Notes: generated by a model not told the origin, from the sequence alone. Shown: positions 23,881-35,888, counted from the first letter of the stretch. The stretch: 64,000 nt of DNA from Nomia melanderi (GCF_051020985.1 NC_135003.1:9541501-9605500); one strand, 5' to 3'. A program made the numbers and translations.

Positions 23881-26176
23881 GACTGGACTGGTTGTTTCGC
23901 GATTTTAATGCAACATTAACAACCGTTGCCCGGGATATCTAGAAACCAGACGCGAAACGAAGGATGTTAATTTCCAGATCGCACGTAATGCATTTCGAAT
24001 CCGTCGCGTTTATTCGCCGGCCGTATTAATTTATTCCGCGGTGCGGAGCAGAATTATAGTCAGCATACACGAAAACGCATTCTCGATATCGGGTCGTCAT
24101 ACGAATGATATATAAATATTGCGTCGTAATACGGGAGAAACGCGAACTGAATCGAGTTTTGCGTAATCGTGTACCGTTATCCCCGACTTTGTCACTTCGA
24201 TATGCGGTTGACAAGAGCTGCTGACTGAAAATAGGTTGCAAAATGTATTATTTCGCATTGACTTCGTTCCGATCGTTCACTGATTGTCCCTTAACCCCTC
24301 GTCGTGTAACGACGTCTAAGAGACGTCGTAAAGATTTCCAGCTCGGCATAATAAAGATCAATTTTATTTCGTTGCACGTAGGTACAAGTAATAAATTATT
24401 TCCTTTTATCAACGTTTCACCTTCACAGTAAATGTACACTTAACAATGAACAGAAAGTTTCTATTCAATTTCGTGAATTGTCATATAACGACGAGTGAGA
24501 CTCGCGGTGAAGACTTTTAGAATGATCCAGTGGACATTAATTATTAGCCTGCGGATCTGTGTGCAAATTCACATTTTTTTTAAACATAGTTGGAGAAACC
24601 TAATCACAGTAGGGAATAGTTTTTCTGAAGAAACATTATAAAACTCACTGTGTTTTGAATGTTTTATATATTTTACCTTATTGCGTGCACTCTAGGCAAT
24701 TTTGAATTTTCAAATTTCCCTAAAATGCATGAAAATCAGTAATCTACTTATTCTATACTATATTCTAGATTATATTTCTATTTTGCTGTTATACCACCTT
24801 CAAAATGAATTTGTGCCTACAATGAATTCGAAAGTTTATTTGTATCTTACAATAGCAAAATTAGACGAACGGAGTCACGAGGAAGATCGTACAGTAAGGG
24901 TTTGAAAGTTATCCAACATTCGCAATTATTGCACAATCAGAACGTGGTACGATCGCGTTCGCAATAAAGAAATTCGAGAAAGATGCCGGACAACGTTTCA
25001 TCACGATTGTTTCATGCGAAGCTGGCAAGTCGATGCTGGTATATTGTACACAGCGTATGGAAAGGTGAATATCCTCGTGGAACGCATATTCTGTGAATAA
25101 TCGTTTGATCTGTCTACCGGAGATATTCATTTTCCAATAATTTCAGCCAGACACCGTGTAATTTACGGCGGGTAAGAGAGATTTTATTCTCAGTCCGTAA
25201 TTATAGTATTACCAGTGGTGATTCAGTGACTCGTATTAAAACCAAGTTACTCTTTCAGATTAAAGCCGATACTTTAATGTTGCGACGAAGCAAAAAAGTT
25301 TCCGGTAGCGCGACTCCCGGGGAAAGTTAAATATCGTAATACGTATACAATGAATTATCGAAAGTATCAACTTCGTTAATGGAATTTTTACATGGCCGTA
25401 TTCCTTCGTTAATCCACCTTTTAAGTTGTGAAGGTACGAGGAATTATTCAAGTTTCTCTATTAAATCTTTATCAACTCAAAGAATTCATGATTTCTTAAG
25501 AACATTCAAAACTATTGGAAAAAGAGAATTACAGATTCGTTAACTATCGTTAAATATATACAATACATCGTCAAAAACACCAACTTTGTTAATATTGATT
25601 TGATATTGCAAAATGACGGAGCTTGATATTTAATATTAAACCTTGTCCAATGCACCACGATATGGAATATTGAAGTAAAATAGTTTTGTTCGTTAGTTTA
25701 TGCGTGAATTATCGTTAAGTCTCAAAAGACTTCGTTTACATCTCATCAGAAATTATTGAATATTTCTAACGAAAACCTAACCACTGCAAAGGGCTCAATT
25801 ACGAAGACACGAATGGCCACTCGAGATTCTCCATTAAACCTCCACAAATCCAAAGAGTTTCTAATCATTCAATAATATTCAGAATAATTAAAATTCCCTT
25901 ATGAACGAACCCTTTCAAAGCTTCCCGCGTGTCCGCGAATTGCGCGCAAAGCTAGTTCGGTTGCATGGTTACGCTTGTTACGATTAGAACAAAGTACAGG
26001 GCGGAACGTCTGTCGGAATTGCGGCGTGTAATTGATTTTCGAACGATAAGTGACTTACGCTGTTAGTCCGATGGACATTAAACCCGACAAGGCAGACGTA
26101 TATAAAAGAGCTGGAGATTAGAGGTATATGCGGCTTCCGATCGCCGACCGAGCTAACGATAATTTTGTTTGTGCAG
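23881..26176. other. Intron or 5' flank upstream of the 81-bp exon
   Basis: Non-coding AT-rich DNA. It includes a decayed family A element (listed at 25610) and a TATATAAAAG box at 26099-26108, which has no convincing initiator or exon behind it. A 25-bp microexon-like interval (25147-25171, between ATTTCAG and gtaaga) is noted as a weak possibility only. Confidence 0.5.
25610..25793. repeat. MITE family A, 5'-truncated
   Basis: It contains the family signature TTGATATTTAATATTAAAC, a CACGATATGGAATATTGAAG-like middle with TAGTTTTGTTCGTTAG, and ends TGCAAAGGG followed by CTCA instead of TTAA. The left terminus is missing. The order of words matches the full-length copy at 44165. Confidence 0.6.
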
Positions 26177-26257
26177 GGCTCCCAGCGTCCGCGGGCCCGA
26201 TTCACCTCTGAGCTCGGATCTGGCGCTTGATAAGCCTCGCCCCATACCATCACCCAG
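26177..26257 (+). CDS. Internal coding exon, symmetric phase 2-2, unrecognised gene
   Basis: This is an 81-bp internal exon of a gene I do not recognise. The upstream side has a branch-point-like CTAAC at 26153-26157 and the tract TTTTGTTTGTGCAG ending at 26176. The downstream side is CACCCAG followed by gtaagtgta, a near-consensus donor. Only one of three frames is open. In it the first base completes a codon, 26 codons follow, and two bases are left over. The peptide begins APSVRGPDSPLSSDLAL and continues with a proline-rich basic segment, DKPRPIPSP. No domain is visible; this looks like a disordered linker that could bind SH3 or similar modules (inference). Its outgoing phase matches the incoming phase of the exon at 33797, where AG+G makes Arg at the junction. 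Because 81 is divisible by three and both phases are 2, it could be skipped without changing frame, so a cassette exon is likely. GC content is well above the flanking intron. The upstream exon was not found in the window. Confidence 0.78.
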
Positions 26258-27586
26258 GTAAGTGTATCCGCGCGAGTAACCCTTTCTCACCTTTACGAGC
26301 CAATGGAAAAGAACCTCGACCTCAATTTCCGCGTAATAAACCCGGGTTAATTGGAAAACTTGCGCCGGCAGGTATCGAAGGACTTCCTCTCCTCGCGGCC
26401 GAGGCTTTTCATCCTCTGAAGGGTTTCGACCTATATCTCAGGGATACGCCGGGGTCTCGATAATACGTACTAATTGAAATCATTCGGGAACGAGCTCAAT
26501 ACTCGGAGATTTCGTGCCCTCGAACGGTTCGAATCCATTGGAGATTAACGGTTTCATTGGTTAGATAGGGTTACGATCTCCGGGTTCCATTTGGTTGAAT
26601 GTGTTATAGTATATTGAACTGTGAACGCTGAAATTACTGACTTTTGAGGGAGAAAGTTGTTATACTATCACGATGTAGTAATAGAATGATATAATCGATG
26701 ATACATGAATTACAATTGGACGGCAATTGATTTCTTTTGTCACGTGTTTCATCATCAAGATATTAATAAAAGATATTTTGTGTTTCTACACGTTGTATAT
26801 TGTATTTTATAAGTACATTTTTTTTTTATGGTGTAGAATGAACAGAATAATATTCTAGCAATCAGAATAGAATTATTCCAAATAAAAATGTACAGATAAT
26901 AGAAGAACAGAGTGCAATACAATAACATACAGCAGAGAAATGAAATCCATATAGTGGTATCGTATATCGGTAGAATAGTGTATTCAGAATTGTCAGGAAA
27001 CAATAGATATGCGTTGGTTCGATATATTTTTCCGAATTTGTTTTATGCTCGCAATATCTCGTTCCATTTTCAAATGAACATACATATGAGAACTATTCAC
27101 GAGATTTAATCAATAGTACCCTGCATCGTCACGAGTTTAATTGTTCCATGGATTCAGTTGTTTCTTTTCGCGCCGAGCCGCGAATCATTCTATTCTGAAA
27201 CAATTCCCCCGTATTCACGTTCGCGCTGTTAATAAACCGTACTTCCCGTGGTACGGCCGGAGAACTTCTATTTTTACCAGGGCTCGTACCTTTCACCCTA
27301 CCCGACGGGATTCACCCTTCGACGGAGTCTTGACGTTCGATAAGCCTCCGGCAACACAATAACCGTTCCCCGGTGCACGCTGGAACCCTTATTTTATTTT
27401 CTCATCGACACCCGGTGTATTTCGAGCCCTTAGGCTCCATACATGCTATCCATCAGGTCTCAATCCGCTCTCGGTACGATCAAATATTATTCAGTTGTGT
27501 ACAATGCATGTGTTCGTTCTAGTGTTGTAAAAATCATTGCTGAAATCCTGGAGCTTTGGAAGCTGTAGCCGTGACTCAAGTTTTAA

Positions 27587-27895
27587 CACATTGTTGACTG
27601 GCAATTTTACACAAAACCCATCCCATGTCACCGGTTATTGTTCTGTATTCAAGTATGAAAGTGAAACAATCTAAATAAACTTCAACATACTTTATTTATA
27701 AATAATGAATTGGAATGAAACTTTCGGCATATCTTGTATATAACTTTGTATATTTTGCTTTTGCAATATTCTATATTGCCCAGCGTTTCGAAAATTGAAA
27801 TAGCTAACACAAGTGCAAACACAAGTTAACTCGTGATCGGTCAACAACATTAGGGTATAAAAACACGACTTAACTCGTGACCGGTCAACAATGTG
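27587..27895. mobile_element. TTAA-flanked MITE family B (B1)
   Basis: TTAA at 27583-27586 and 27896-27899. The left end is CACATTGTTGACTGG; the right end, reverse-complemented, is CACATTGTTGACCGGTCACG, matching 14 of 15. Near the right end, about 40 bp is tandemly duplicated: ACTCGTGATCGGTCAACAA and ACTCGTGACCGGTCAACAA lie 44 bp apart, so the terminus exists twice. A second copy in the opposite orientation lies at 40818-41037. Confidence 0.8.
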
Positions 27896-28059
27896 TTAAG
27901 AGCTCAAGCTCTCAAGCTTGAAGTCTTGAGCTGTAGAAACTGAAATTTTCAATGTTCGAGTCTGCCGAAGATTCATCGTAAGGTGTTAATATAGTAACAG
28001 AGGCTTGATTTTTTCAAAATAAAAGCGTTGAACACTTTTAAAGCTTAGGTTGAGTCTTC

Positions 28060-28300
28060 AAAGCTTCAAGGCTCCATCTTGAAACTTTGAAGACTTAGCG
28101 TTCAAGATAGAACTTTCAAGTTTCGAAGACTCGAGTTTTATAGAACTCTAAGTCTTTAGGACTTAGCCTTTAAAGTTGAGCTTTCAAGTTTCGGAGCCTC
28201 AAACTTTATGAAACTCTAAGTCTTTAAGACTCGTAATATCTAAGGTCAAGTTTTGAGGCTTCGAAGACCCGAGCCAACAAGATTAAACTTTGATGTTTCG
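28060..28300. repeat. Minisatellite, 62-68 bp period
   Basis: About three units are built around ACTTTCAAGTTTCG, then GAACTCTAAGTCTTTA and ACTTAGC. The CTTTCAAGTTTCG core lies at 28113 and 28181, with a weaker third copy around 28245. Upstream sequence from about 28030 is a further decayed unit. Confidence 0.72.
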
Positions 28301-30484
28301 ATGATTCGAGCTTTTTACATCACTAGTTGACAGTGTGAATCCTAGCTCGGTCTTAGTTCGATATCGTTCTATCTTCGTTCATAAAAAATAATAAATAACA
28401 GCTTTTAAAGCTCCTTTACACGTTGAATCGTGCTGCGATGCATCGCTATAATAAAATTGAATCTTCTACAGTCCCATGATACATGTTCTCCTCGGACAAA
28501 AAGTAAAATAGTCTCAAATCCATTGCTTGTAGCGATACATGCATCGCCCTTAACCGCGGCGACGAACCGAACCGAATCGAACTCGCTCGGATTCATCCCA
28601 CCGCGATCCGCCGGATAAAAAACCACTTACTTATCGAGCACCTGTACGATTTCCCTTTATTTTTCCTCCCTCCGTCCCGTCCCACTTTGTCCGGCGCGGA
28701 GCCACGCGCAAAAAGGAAGGGAAAATCACGAAAATCACGAGGCGGAAGCGTAAAGTGAACCGTAATTCGAGCACTGACTACACCTGACATCTAATTAAAG
28801 TATGCTAATGAACGTAAAAAGTACAAATTAACTCCCGTCCCTCGTGTCCCCCACGCGGCAACGAAGAACTTACTTTCTAGTGGATTTTTTTCGACTGTTT
28901 TAATCGCGGAGTTCCTTGGGTGTAAACATAATTTCTCAATTTATCCTTCGCTCTTATTCACGTTTGGTCACCACTGATAACAACAATGTAGAAATTATCC
29001 TCATAAGTAAGAACCAAGTGTGGAGTAAGAAATTAATTGCAGATATACGAATTGGTATGTTAAAGCAAAATGATTATTCAGAGAAATGAATTATTATTAA
29101 TTACACACCAGAGGATTAAGCGATGAAATAATATTTTCGAAATTTGTTGGAATTTCAAGAATTCCAATTTTCCATTATGACCATGTCGCTCTCGTAGGGT
29201 TAGAGTCACGTTTGACCTACGCGACATTAGCGGATCAGTTGTCGAGCAATTAATTATTGCTATTTACCAAAATCACCGAGCGCGGTACCGGTTCCATACT
29301 TACAATTAAGGACACGAGACCAGTCAGCTGCGCGATGAACCGCACACGAGCATTACCGCCGAAATTCCTCGCGAGATACTTGCGCGATCGTTCTGCTCGC
29401 GTGCTCGCATCGTTTGCATACTTGCCGTGCTATTTGCGTTCATCAGTTTGAACGCCGGTACAAGCGGGTCAGTTAGTTGTGGAATAGTTCTGTCGAATGG
29501 TGTAATTCAACGTTGTCGTATTAGGAGCATCTTGCTCTACCGGCGTACGGCAGACTTCCCTGCTCCCCTACTCTGTTTCCCTTGTAATATATCTAGATTC
29601 GAATGCATGCTAGATTCGAAACGTCGCGTATCTTTTATTTGAGCAAGACCTATTTAGGAATACTAACATTCTGGCCGACAGTTGTAAATTGCGGCCGGAG
29701 GAATGTGGTCTCGCATAAGTGTCTGCATTTCGGCGATCTTCTACTAAAGATAGATCACATTGCTTTTGATAAATTCAGTAAGAAAATGGACTGTTACCTT
29801 TTTGTTTAATAAACAATGAGTAATCAATTAATTGGCTAATGTGAATTGTATATTAATTTTGTATTCAAAATTTCTTTTATTATTTTATTATTTTATTTTA
29901 CACTATGTTGGAAATCGAAACGGTACGACAGTAGTAGAAAGTTCTCGTGAAATTATGGTCGATTTTTAGAAATTAATAAACTTTAAATAATATTTTTCAA
30001 CATAATCTTCTTCGCCACCGTATAGATGCCCGCATTATTTCCCGCGAAGTCACTTGCCGATTCGATAAAACTTTAATTACACCGTGGAAAAGAAAGATGT
30101 GTACGTGTTTGTGTATCGTAAAGATCAACGATGTAAAAAACAGCGGGCTTAACGTTGTACGATAAACGTAAAGTTTATAGGAACTCTTGAATCCCCGTAC
30201 AACTTTATACGCGGTCGCCGGTTTATTTTATCGTATCAACTTTTATACCTAGCCGAACTCGATTCAGATTTTTATAGCGGTTTCCCGTAAATGATAAGAA
30301 ATATTTTATGCACTCCTCAGCCGGAATAGAGATAGATCTCGGCAGATTACCCGCGGTGAAATTCACGAGCGTTCGAATGTTTGTGATACTCGTTACACTT
30401 GAATTAGAACGTAATTACGCGTATCGACCCGTGCACCGCCTGTAATTTAGTTTCATTGTACAATAAAGCAACATTTTTGTATTC

Positions 30485-30775
30485 AAATTGAAACGAATGT
30501 TGGTCATTATATACTTCATCAGAAAGTTTCAAATACTTATATAATATTTCTTAGTGTACCCTAATAAAAAAAGGTAATTTAGTAATGAATAAAGAAATGA
30601 TATAAGATTACTAGAGAAAGAAATTTAAATTGAAACAAATGTCGATTATTATGTACAAAAAACTTTCAAATACCTGCTTATATAATATTTTTTAGTATAT
30701 TCCAATAAAAAAGCAACACAGAATTATTTAGCATTGAATAAAGACTTGACATAAGATAAATAGGAGAAGAAATTA
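30485..30775. repeat. Tandem duplication, 142-bp offset
   Basis: AAATTGAAAC opens unit 1 at 30485 and unit 2 at 30627. Both then carry CTTTCAAATAC, TATAATATTT, TTAGT and CCAATAAAAAA-like sequence, and ATAAGAT followed by GAAATT at the end. Estimated identity is about 80 percent by eye. Confidence 0.78.
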
Positions 30776-30821
30776 GAAATTATAAAATTTTATCAACTGA
30801 GGTAGCACAACAATTAGTTAA

Positions 30822-31073
30822 ACCCTTTCACTCGACAAATTGTCTCATTATATATATGCACCATTTTATAACGAAATATGTTTTTCAATGCTGACATCTT
30901 TACGTCATCTTTAAAATCATATATAAATTAAGGAATAAAATAATGTTCTTATAACGCTTCATGTGTAATTTCGTTTCATGCGTTATACAAAATCTGATGT
31001 TGAATATCTAATTTTATAAGTCTACTGGATCAAATCAAATGGCGACTGAAAGCCGCCTCTCGAGTGCAAAGGG
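30822..31073. mobile_element. TTAA-flanked MITE family A (A2, near full length)
   Basis: Bordered by TTAA (30818-30821 and 31074-31077). The left end is (A)CCCTTTCACTCGAC; the right end, reverse-complemented, is CCCTTTGCACTCGAGAGG. Just inside the right end is a short hairpin, GGCGGCT-TTC-AGTCGCC. The interior carries the family signature CTGATGTTGAATATCTAATT. It has no coding capacity. Confidence 0.78.
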
Positions 31074-31734
31074 TTAAGTGTCTCTGTCAGCGTTCAGACG
31101 GTTAGCTGGTCAGTTTTCCGGTTGCTCAACGGCGTATTGAATCCATGTGTCTGACATGTGTAACGTATTAGGTGATGTCAGTCTGCCTCGCGCGGGTCAT
31201 GCGCTTCAAACCGATGCTTTTAACCTGATTAGACGGCAAGTTTACGTGCGACGCATCGATCAGAAGTTTTGAGGTTAAAGGTTCAAGGTTAACTCGAATC
31301 GTGAGTCGTGGGAACTTGCAGTTCATACATCACATTTTATTGTCAAATTAATTCGATCTCGGTTGCAAAAGAAAAGGAATTTACGTTCCGCTGAAAGTAA
31401 CAGGGAGATCATGCTTTTTATTGGTTTAAGAAATGATATCAGAGGTTAAGGATTAATTGTTGTATTCGCAGCAATATTTATAGTCGCAATTTAAAGCGAC
31501 ATAATAAACATCCGTTGGGTATTTTAATAAGAGACGATGTTATCAGAAAAGAATTTTCTTATTTCACGTTTCTTCTTTCAATTAAATACGCGCTCTACTT
31601 AACTCGAACCCCAGATTAAACGGAGCCGAACCTTATAATTCGTTCTTGGTAATTCCGCTTTGACAATCAAGCGATTGCACAAGAGGTAGGTGCTTGTTAC
31701 GTAACTGTGAGGGTGGAGTCGCCACGTCCTCGAT

Positions 31735-32037
31735 CTAAAATACAATTGAGATGTCCACTTTACCTAATTAAAAATACAATGGCAGCTACGTCAAGATTGG
31801 AACACCGTGCAGAATAAAATAAACATACACACTTGCATCTAATGTTAGAATCCCTTTTTAGATCGTGCACTGCAGATCGAATTGGTTACTGGAATCAAAA
31901 ATAGAATTGAGATCTCGCTTTATCTAATTAAAAATACAGTAACGGCTATTTCAAGATTGTCACATTGTACAGATGTCAGAACGAAAACAAATGAACATAC
32001 ACAATTGTATCTGATGGTAGAATCAACTTTCATAGTT
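31735..32037. repeat. Tandem duplication, 161-bp offset
   Basis: Unit 1 (31735-31865) and unit 2 (31896-32037) share AATTGAGATSTC, TAATTAAAAATACARTRRC, TCAAGATTG, GAACATACACA or AAACATACACA, and GTAGAATC. A small insertion near 31970 makes unit 2 longer. The boundaries are approximate. Confidence 0.75.
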
Positions 32038-33424
32038 TAATCACTTTCGCATTAAAATACAGTAGAATCTAGATTATCATCTAGTAGTCCAGACAAATAC
32101 AAATTTAAGAAGAAATTTTTACAGCGAGGTTGCATAGTTCAATCGTATATACATTGAAATATAATCCAAATATCGAAATTATTAAGTTTAAGGATAACCA
32201 TATATCTGAACGATTTACATCTCGAAAAATAGTGACTACTAATCGAGGTCTTACCGTATTTCAGAACATTTCAGATCGTGAATTACAGAACAAACTAGTT
32301 ACTCGAATGAGAAGTTAATAAAGTCCCAGGGAACCGGGAATAGAAAATCAAGTTCGAGAAAGTTACGGTGTGTTTTAATAAGTGAAGGTAATGAACAAGT
32401 TTCCCCGCGCAAGGATACTAATTGACTGCGAAAAGGGCATTACGTGTTAATCACAATTTCCCAGGTTCCACGTCGTTACGGAAACTAAAGTTACGAAACA
32501 TTTTTACCCGGCCGCGCCGACGTTACGAGAGAGCGCGACAAAAGGGGTGAGGCGGAGGGGTTGAATTGCGTTTGCCACCTTTTTTAATCTTAATGGCAGG
32601 CGTCTGTCGCGAAAATTTAACTAGCAGTAATCCAATTTCCTGGGCGTCGTTTTTGCTTCATCTGTCAGCATCGCTTTTACTCTGTTGTGACCACATCAAG
32701 AAGCCTTTCCTGAAAATTTCATAAAAATCCCCGACCCTTTGTTTCCGGCTGCACTTTTATTAATTGATTAAAAGCCGCGCGTTCCACGCAGTATCTACTA
32801 TTGTGCTTCTTGTTTTATTAACGTATCGAATACACGGTATACATTCAATATTTTTATTGCTGTATTCGTAACTTCCAGATATCATAATAAAATGCTTACT
32901 TTGTTTTATAGTTTCGATGTTCAATTTAACTTCAATAACCTAAAGTTAAATAAGATACTATTTCGTAGATTGATTGGATAAGGGTAACAAAATAAGTAAC
33001 GACATTTCATTTTCTCCCAGTATTTCAACACGAAAGCTCAGGTAAAAAATTGAAATCGTGAAAGGTAATTTACGATGATTCACTTGTCCGCTGAATTTTA
33101 AACATGTTTACCGAAACACTCTGCAAAGGATAATTTATCGGCAAGCCGCTTAAACGTAAATCGCGTTTTAATATTGCTACACATTTCACTCCCTACATTA
33201 ACCGATCAAAAACTGTTCTCGCCCATTGTCCTGTAATAAATTCACTTGTACCGAACGAAATTCGTGCGGCATACAAATTACCCCGCAGCATTCGCGACAG
33301 TTTTAACATTTGAATTAATCGTGATTCAGTTTTGATTCGTCCCACGGTGGAAAGTAACGAACGAATTTCGTATGCGTAGTTACAACGATTTCTATTGTCC
33401 ACAGAATTTCTCGTCAACCTTTAA

Positions 33425-33639
33425 CACGTTGACGTAAATGCCGTCTATAGCCGTCCAATGTTCGCGAATGTAGGTGCAAGTTACGGCAATGGCCTATATT
33501 CTTAGTATTGCAAATAAAGAAATACAATACTTTCATTCTAAAAGTCTGAATTCTTAATGGAACTCGCCAAGAATCAACTAATTAACAGAAAAAAAGAATT
33601 GTTTTTGTTGTTTATCATCGATTTCAAATTGAGCACGTG
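33425..33639. mobile_element. Possible TTAA-flanked element, weak inverted ends
   Basis: TTAA at 33421-33424 and 33640-33643 enclose 215 bp that start CACGTTGACG and end GAGCACGTG. Only the outer five bases (CACGT) are clearly inverted, so the call rests on the TTAA pair and the family-like terminal word. It ends about 155 bp upstream of the 274-bp exon. Confidence 0.35.
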
Positions 33640-33796
33640 TTAACAATCAGAAAGCATGCGATCGTGGTTGACAAATATTCATAAACCACTATACTCTTAT
33701 TTTTTTTGGTTGCCACCTCCGAAGCAACACACGGTACGTGGCGCTAAAAGATAGCGACAAAATGGTATACTAGATGTACAGACATTTTCTTAGCAG

Positions 33797-34070
33797 GTAC
33801 ATGCTTTCAACCCCTGTGACGAAACGCTTGATTACCGACTGTTGCAGACAAATACACCCCCTGTACGGCGAGAAGGCAGGGTTGCTGGGCTACTGCGACC
33901 CGGTCGGTAACGCGGAGAATTTCCCGCCAGCCCCTAACATCGTGGTCGAGGGTGGCAGAATCGAGTTCGTGCGCCCCTCGCAAGATGGCACCACCACACC
34001 CCGCAGGAACACCATGTCGCGAGGATCGCAGACGTTCAACGAAGAGTCGGAAAAGTCTGATCCTGCGAAG
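33797..34070 (+). CDS. Internal coding exon, phase 2-0, unrecognised gene
   Basis: This 274-bp exon is the strongest coding signal in the window. It is preceded by ACATTTTCTTAGCAG and followed by gtaagtcgg. The first base completes a codon begun in the previous exon, and 91 full codons follow. The reading frame happens to stay open into the intron up to about 34187, but the donor, the GC drop and the change in amino-acid character place the end at 34070. Visible features are YMLSTPVTKRLITDCCRQ at the start with an adjacent Cys pair, a middle containing GYCDP and NFPPAPNIVVEGGRIEFVRP, and a Ser/Thr/Arg-rich tail TTTPRRNTMSRGSQTF ending in acidic EESEKSDPAK. RRNT fits a basophilic-kinase (PKA-like) consensus. 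No transmembrane segment or signal peptide is visible. It joins in phase to the 81-bp exon at 26177. I cannot name the family; a cytoplasmic or linker part of a large neuronal or signalling protein is only a guess from the long introns. The next exon was not identified with confidence. Confidence 0.88.
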
Positions 34071-34877
34071 GTAAGTCGGCGCTACCCTTTTTCCATCGGT
34101 CGTTCAACCTCGGGGCTGTTTGCTCGGACCTGTTTACACACGTTACGCCGCGCGCAGACCGCCCACGAATTTACTCCTATTGTGTAAATAAAACGAAGTC
34201 GACCGAATCTCGGCTGGACAAACACGACTCCCGTCCGGTTCACCGTGAAACAATTTTTCTAGGCATGTTGATGTACCGTTCCTAGTAAAAGATCCGCTCG
34301 GATCACCATTGCTTCGGAAGCCGTCCATTAGGAACCTTAAAAAGCTCTAATGGCCACTCGTTAGGATTGTTTAGGACCATTCGCAAGAAAGATATTTAAT
34401 TATCCATTGAAAGGCATAAGAAGAGCTGTTGAGGGAGTGATAATGTTTCTTGAAGGGTTTAAGTGAGCTGTGCTGAGATTTAAGATACAACGATGTAGTA
34501 CTCGAAAGGTTTAATGTCCCATTAATATGTCATCGTTACGTTTCTCCATATTACTAACTGTCCGTTGTTTGTAATGCATGATTGAGTGGTAACAATGGCA
34601 CCTTACGCGGATAATATACTTTTCACGATCGCACAGTTCATAACGATTTCAGCGTTTTTCATGTGACTATTTATTCTCGAGGAATTCAACGGCACAGACT
34701 TGAACAGTTTTCATGTTAATGATTCGCGTGTTTCTCGTTTCACAAATTCTAGCCACAGAGATCAACGCCACAGAAACTATTCTGAATTTCTGTTTGCATT
34801 TCGACGTGAAATGATATTTCTTCAAGTTACTCGACCGTGAATTCGGTTACACGATGTTTCGACAGGCGGCGAGGGAA

Positions 34878-34936
34878 CGGCGCAGCGATTTTTGCCGAAC
34901 CCTTTAAACCCTTCATGTTGTATTCATTAGACGCAA
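34878..34936. repeat. Dispersed direct repeat, copy 1
   Basis: It carries GCGCAGCGATTTTTGCCGAA, CCCTTTAAACCCTTCATG and TTGTATTCATTAGACG. The 3' part is almost identical to copy 2, about 1 kb downstream at 35889-35943. The origin is unknown; no TTAA target duplication or inverted ends are visible. Confidence 0.75.
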
Positions 34937-35888
34937 CCATAATAGAATAAGTCGTAACGTGTAAAGTGCTTTAACAACCATCAGCAGGCAGTCTGCGAGC
35001 CAGCTCGTTAGCTTCTATTTAAAATATCGCGTAGAAGTTTCTAACCCTCCTTGCCCCGACTGACAACTCGCGATAATTATATTACGCTTTTTCCCCATAC
35101 CGACAAAGGACATTCATTAAACGCGAAACTGGATTTCCCGTTCGCTGCGCTCACCTTTCTGGGTTATTGAAACGTTTCAATGGCGCCGGCCGCGTGTTGA
35201 TCTTTATTCAGTCTACGGGCAGCCTGAAAACTTCCCGTTTACATTCGATTTCAGCCCCTCTTGTTATGAAGTTTGTTATTACACAGAAACCGCGAGGTTT
35301 AAGGAACAATTTCGTTTGCATGCACGCGGCTCGCGTATCGTTATCGCGAAAGAAATATTTTCTAAAGGGTGAACTGTATTTTGTGCATCACGTGAAGTGT
35401 ACGAATTATTTAACAGTGTAAATGCAGAGTGGCGCAAAAAAGTGGAACGATATATTAGAACACCGTAGATTAAAGAGCCTACGAAAATTAACGTAATGCA
35501 CGCGAAGTGTCCATTAATTAACAAGATATTACATGCAAGAGTGACAACGATTATACTAGCGTTCAGAATAATTAAAGAAATATTCAATCCAATGGCCAAT
35601 ATTTTAAGTGAGGATTACATACACGATGTTTCACACGTTTACACAGGCTTCACTCTTGCTATTAACACACAATTCACAAGATAATCTGTTTTCCAATGAA
35701 CCGAGTGCTTCCTTATTTTATTCTCCGCGTCGAGTATGTCGCTCACGGCGCAGAGAGGTTTAATAAAATCGTCTTCGATGAAATCTGTCGTGGCCATTAA
35801 CTCCTGACAAATCGTGTTCGCCGACTTCAAAATTTCGCTCCCCGGGTTCCTCGGTGCCTAGCTGGCATGGCCGTCCGAGGGAAAAGTG

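Larger units (their letters stand above)
26258..33796 (+). other. Intron between the two supported exons (about 7.5 kb)
   Basis: Bounded by gtaagt at 26258 and TTAGCAG at 33796 if the two exons are neighbours. It holds MITE copies (27587, 30822, 33425), a 68-bp minisatellite (about 28060) and two large tandem duplications (30485 and 31735). GC-rich patches lie at about 27150-27360, 28540-28780 and 29270-29470. No internal exon with a good splice pair and matching phase was found. Confidence 0.6.

Noticed and set aside
25147..25171. 25-bp microexon between ATTTCAG and gtaaga
   Set aside because: The interval is open in two frames by chance, and in both its exit phase (0 or 1) mismatches the phase-2 entry of the next exon.
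26099..26108. TATATAAAAG as a core promoter upstream of the 81-bp exon
   Set aside because: No initiator or open first exon follows; the nearby ATG reads into a stop in the wrong frame, so it is probably intronic chance.
26521..26540. GGTTCGAATCC resembling a tRNA B box
   Set aside because: No A box at the right distance and no acceptor or anticodon stem can be drawn.
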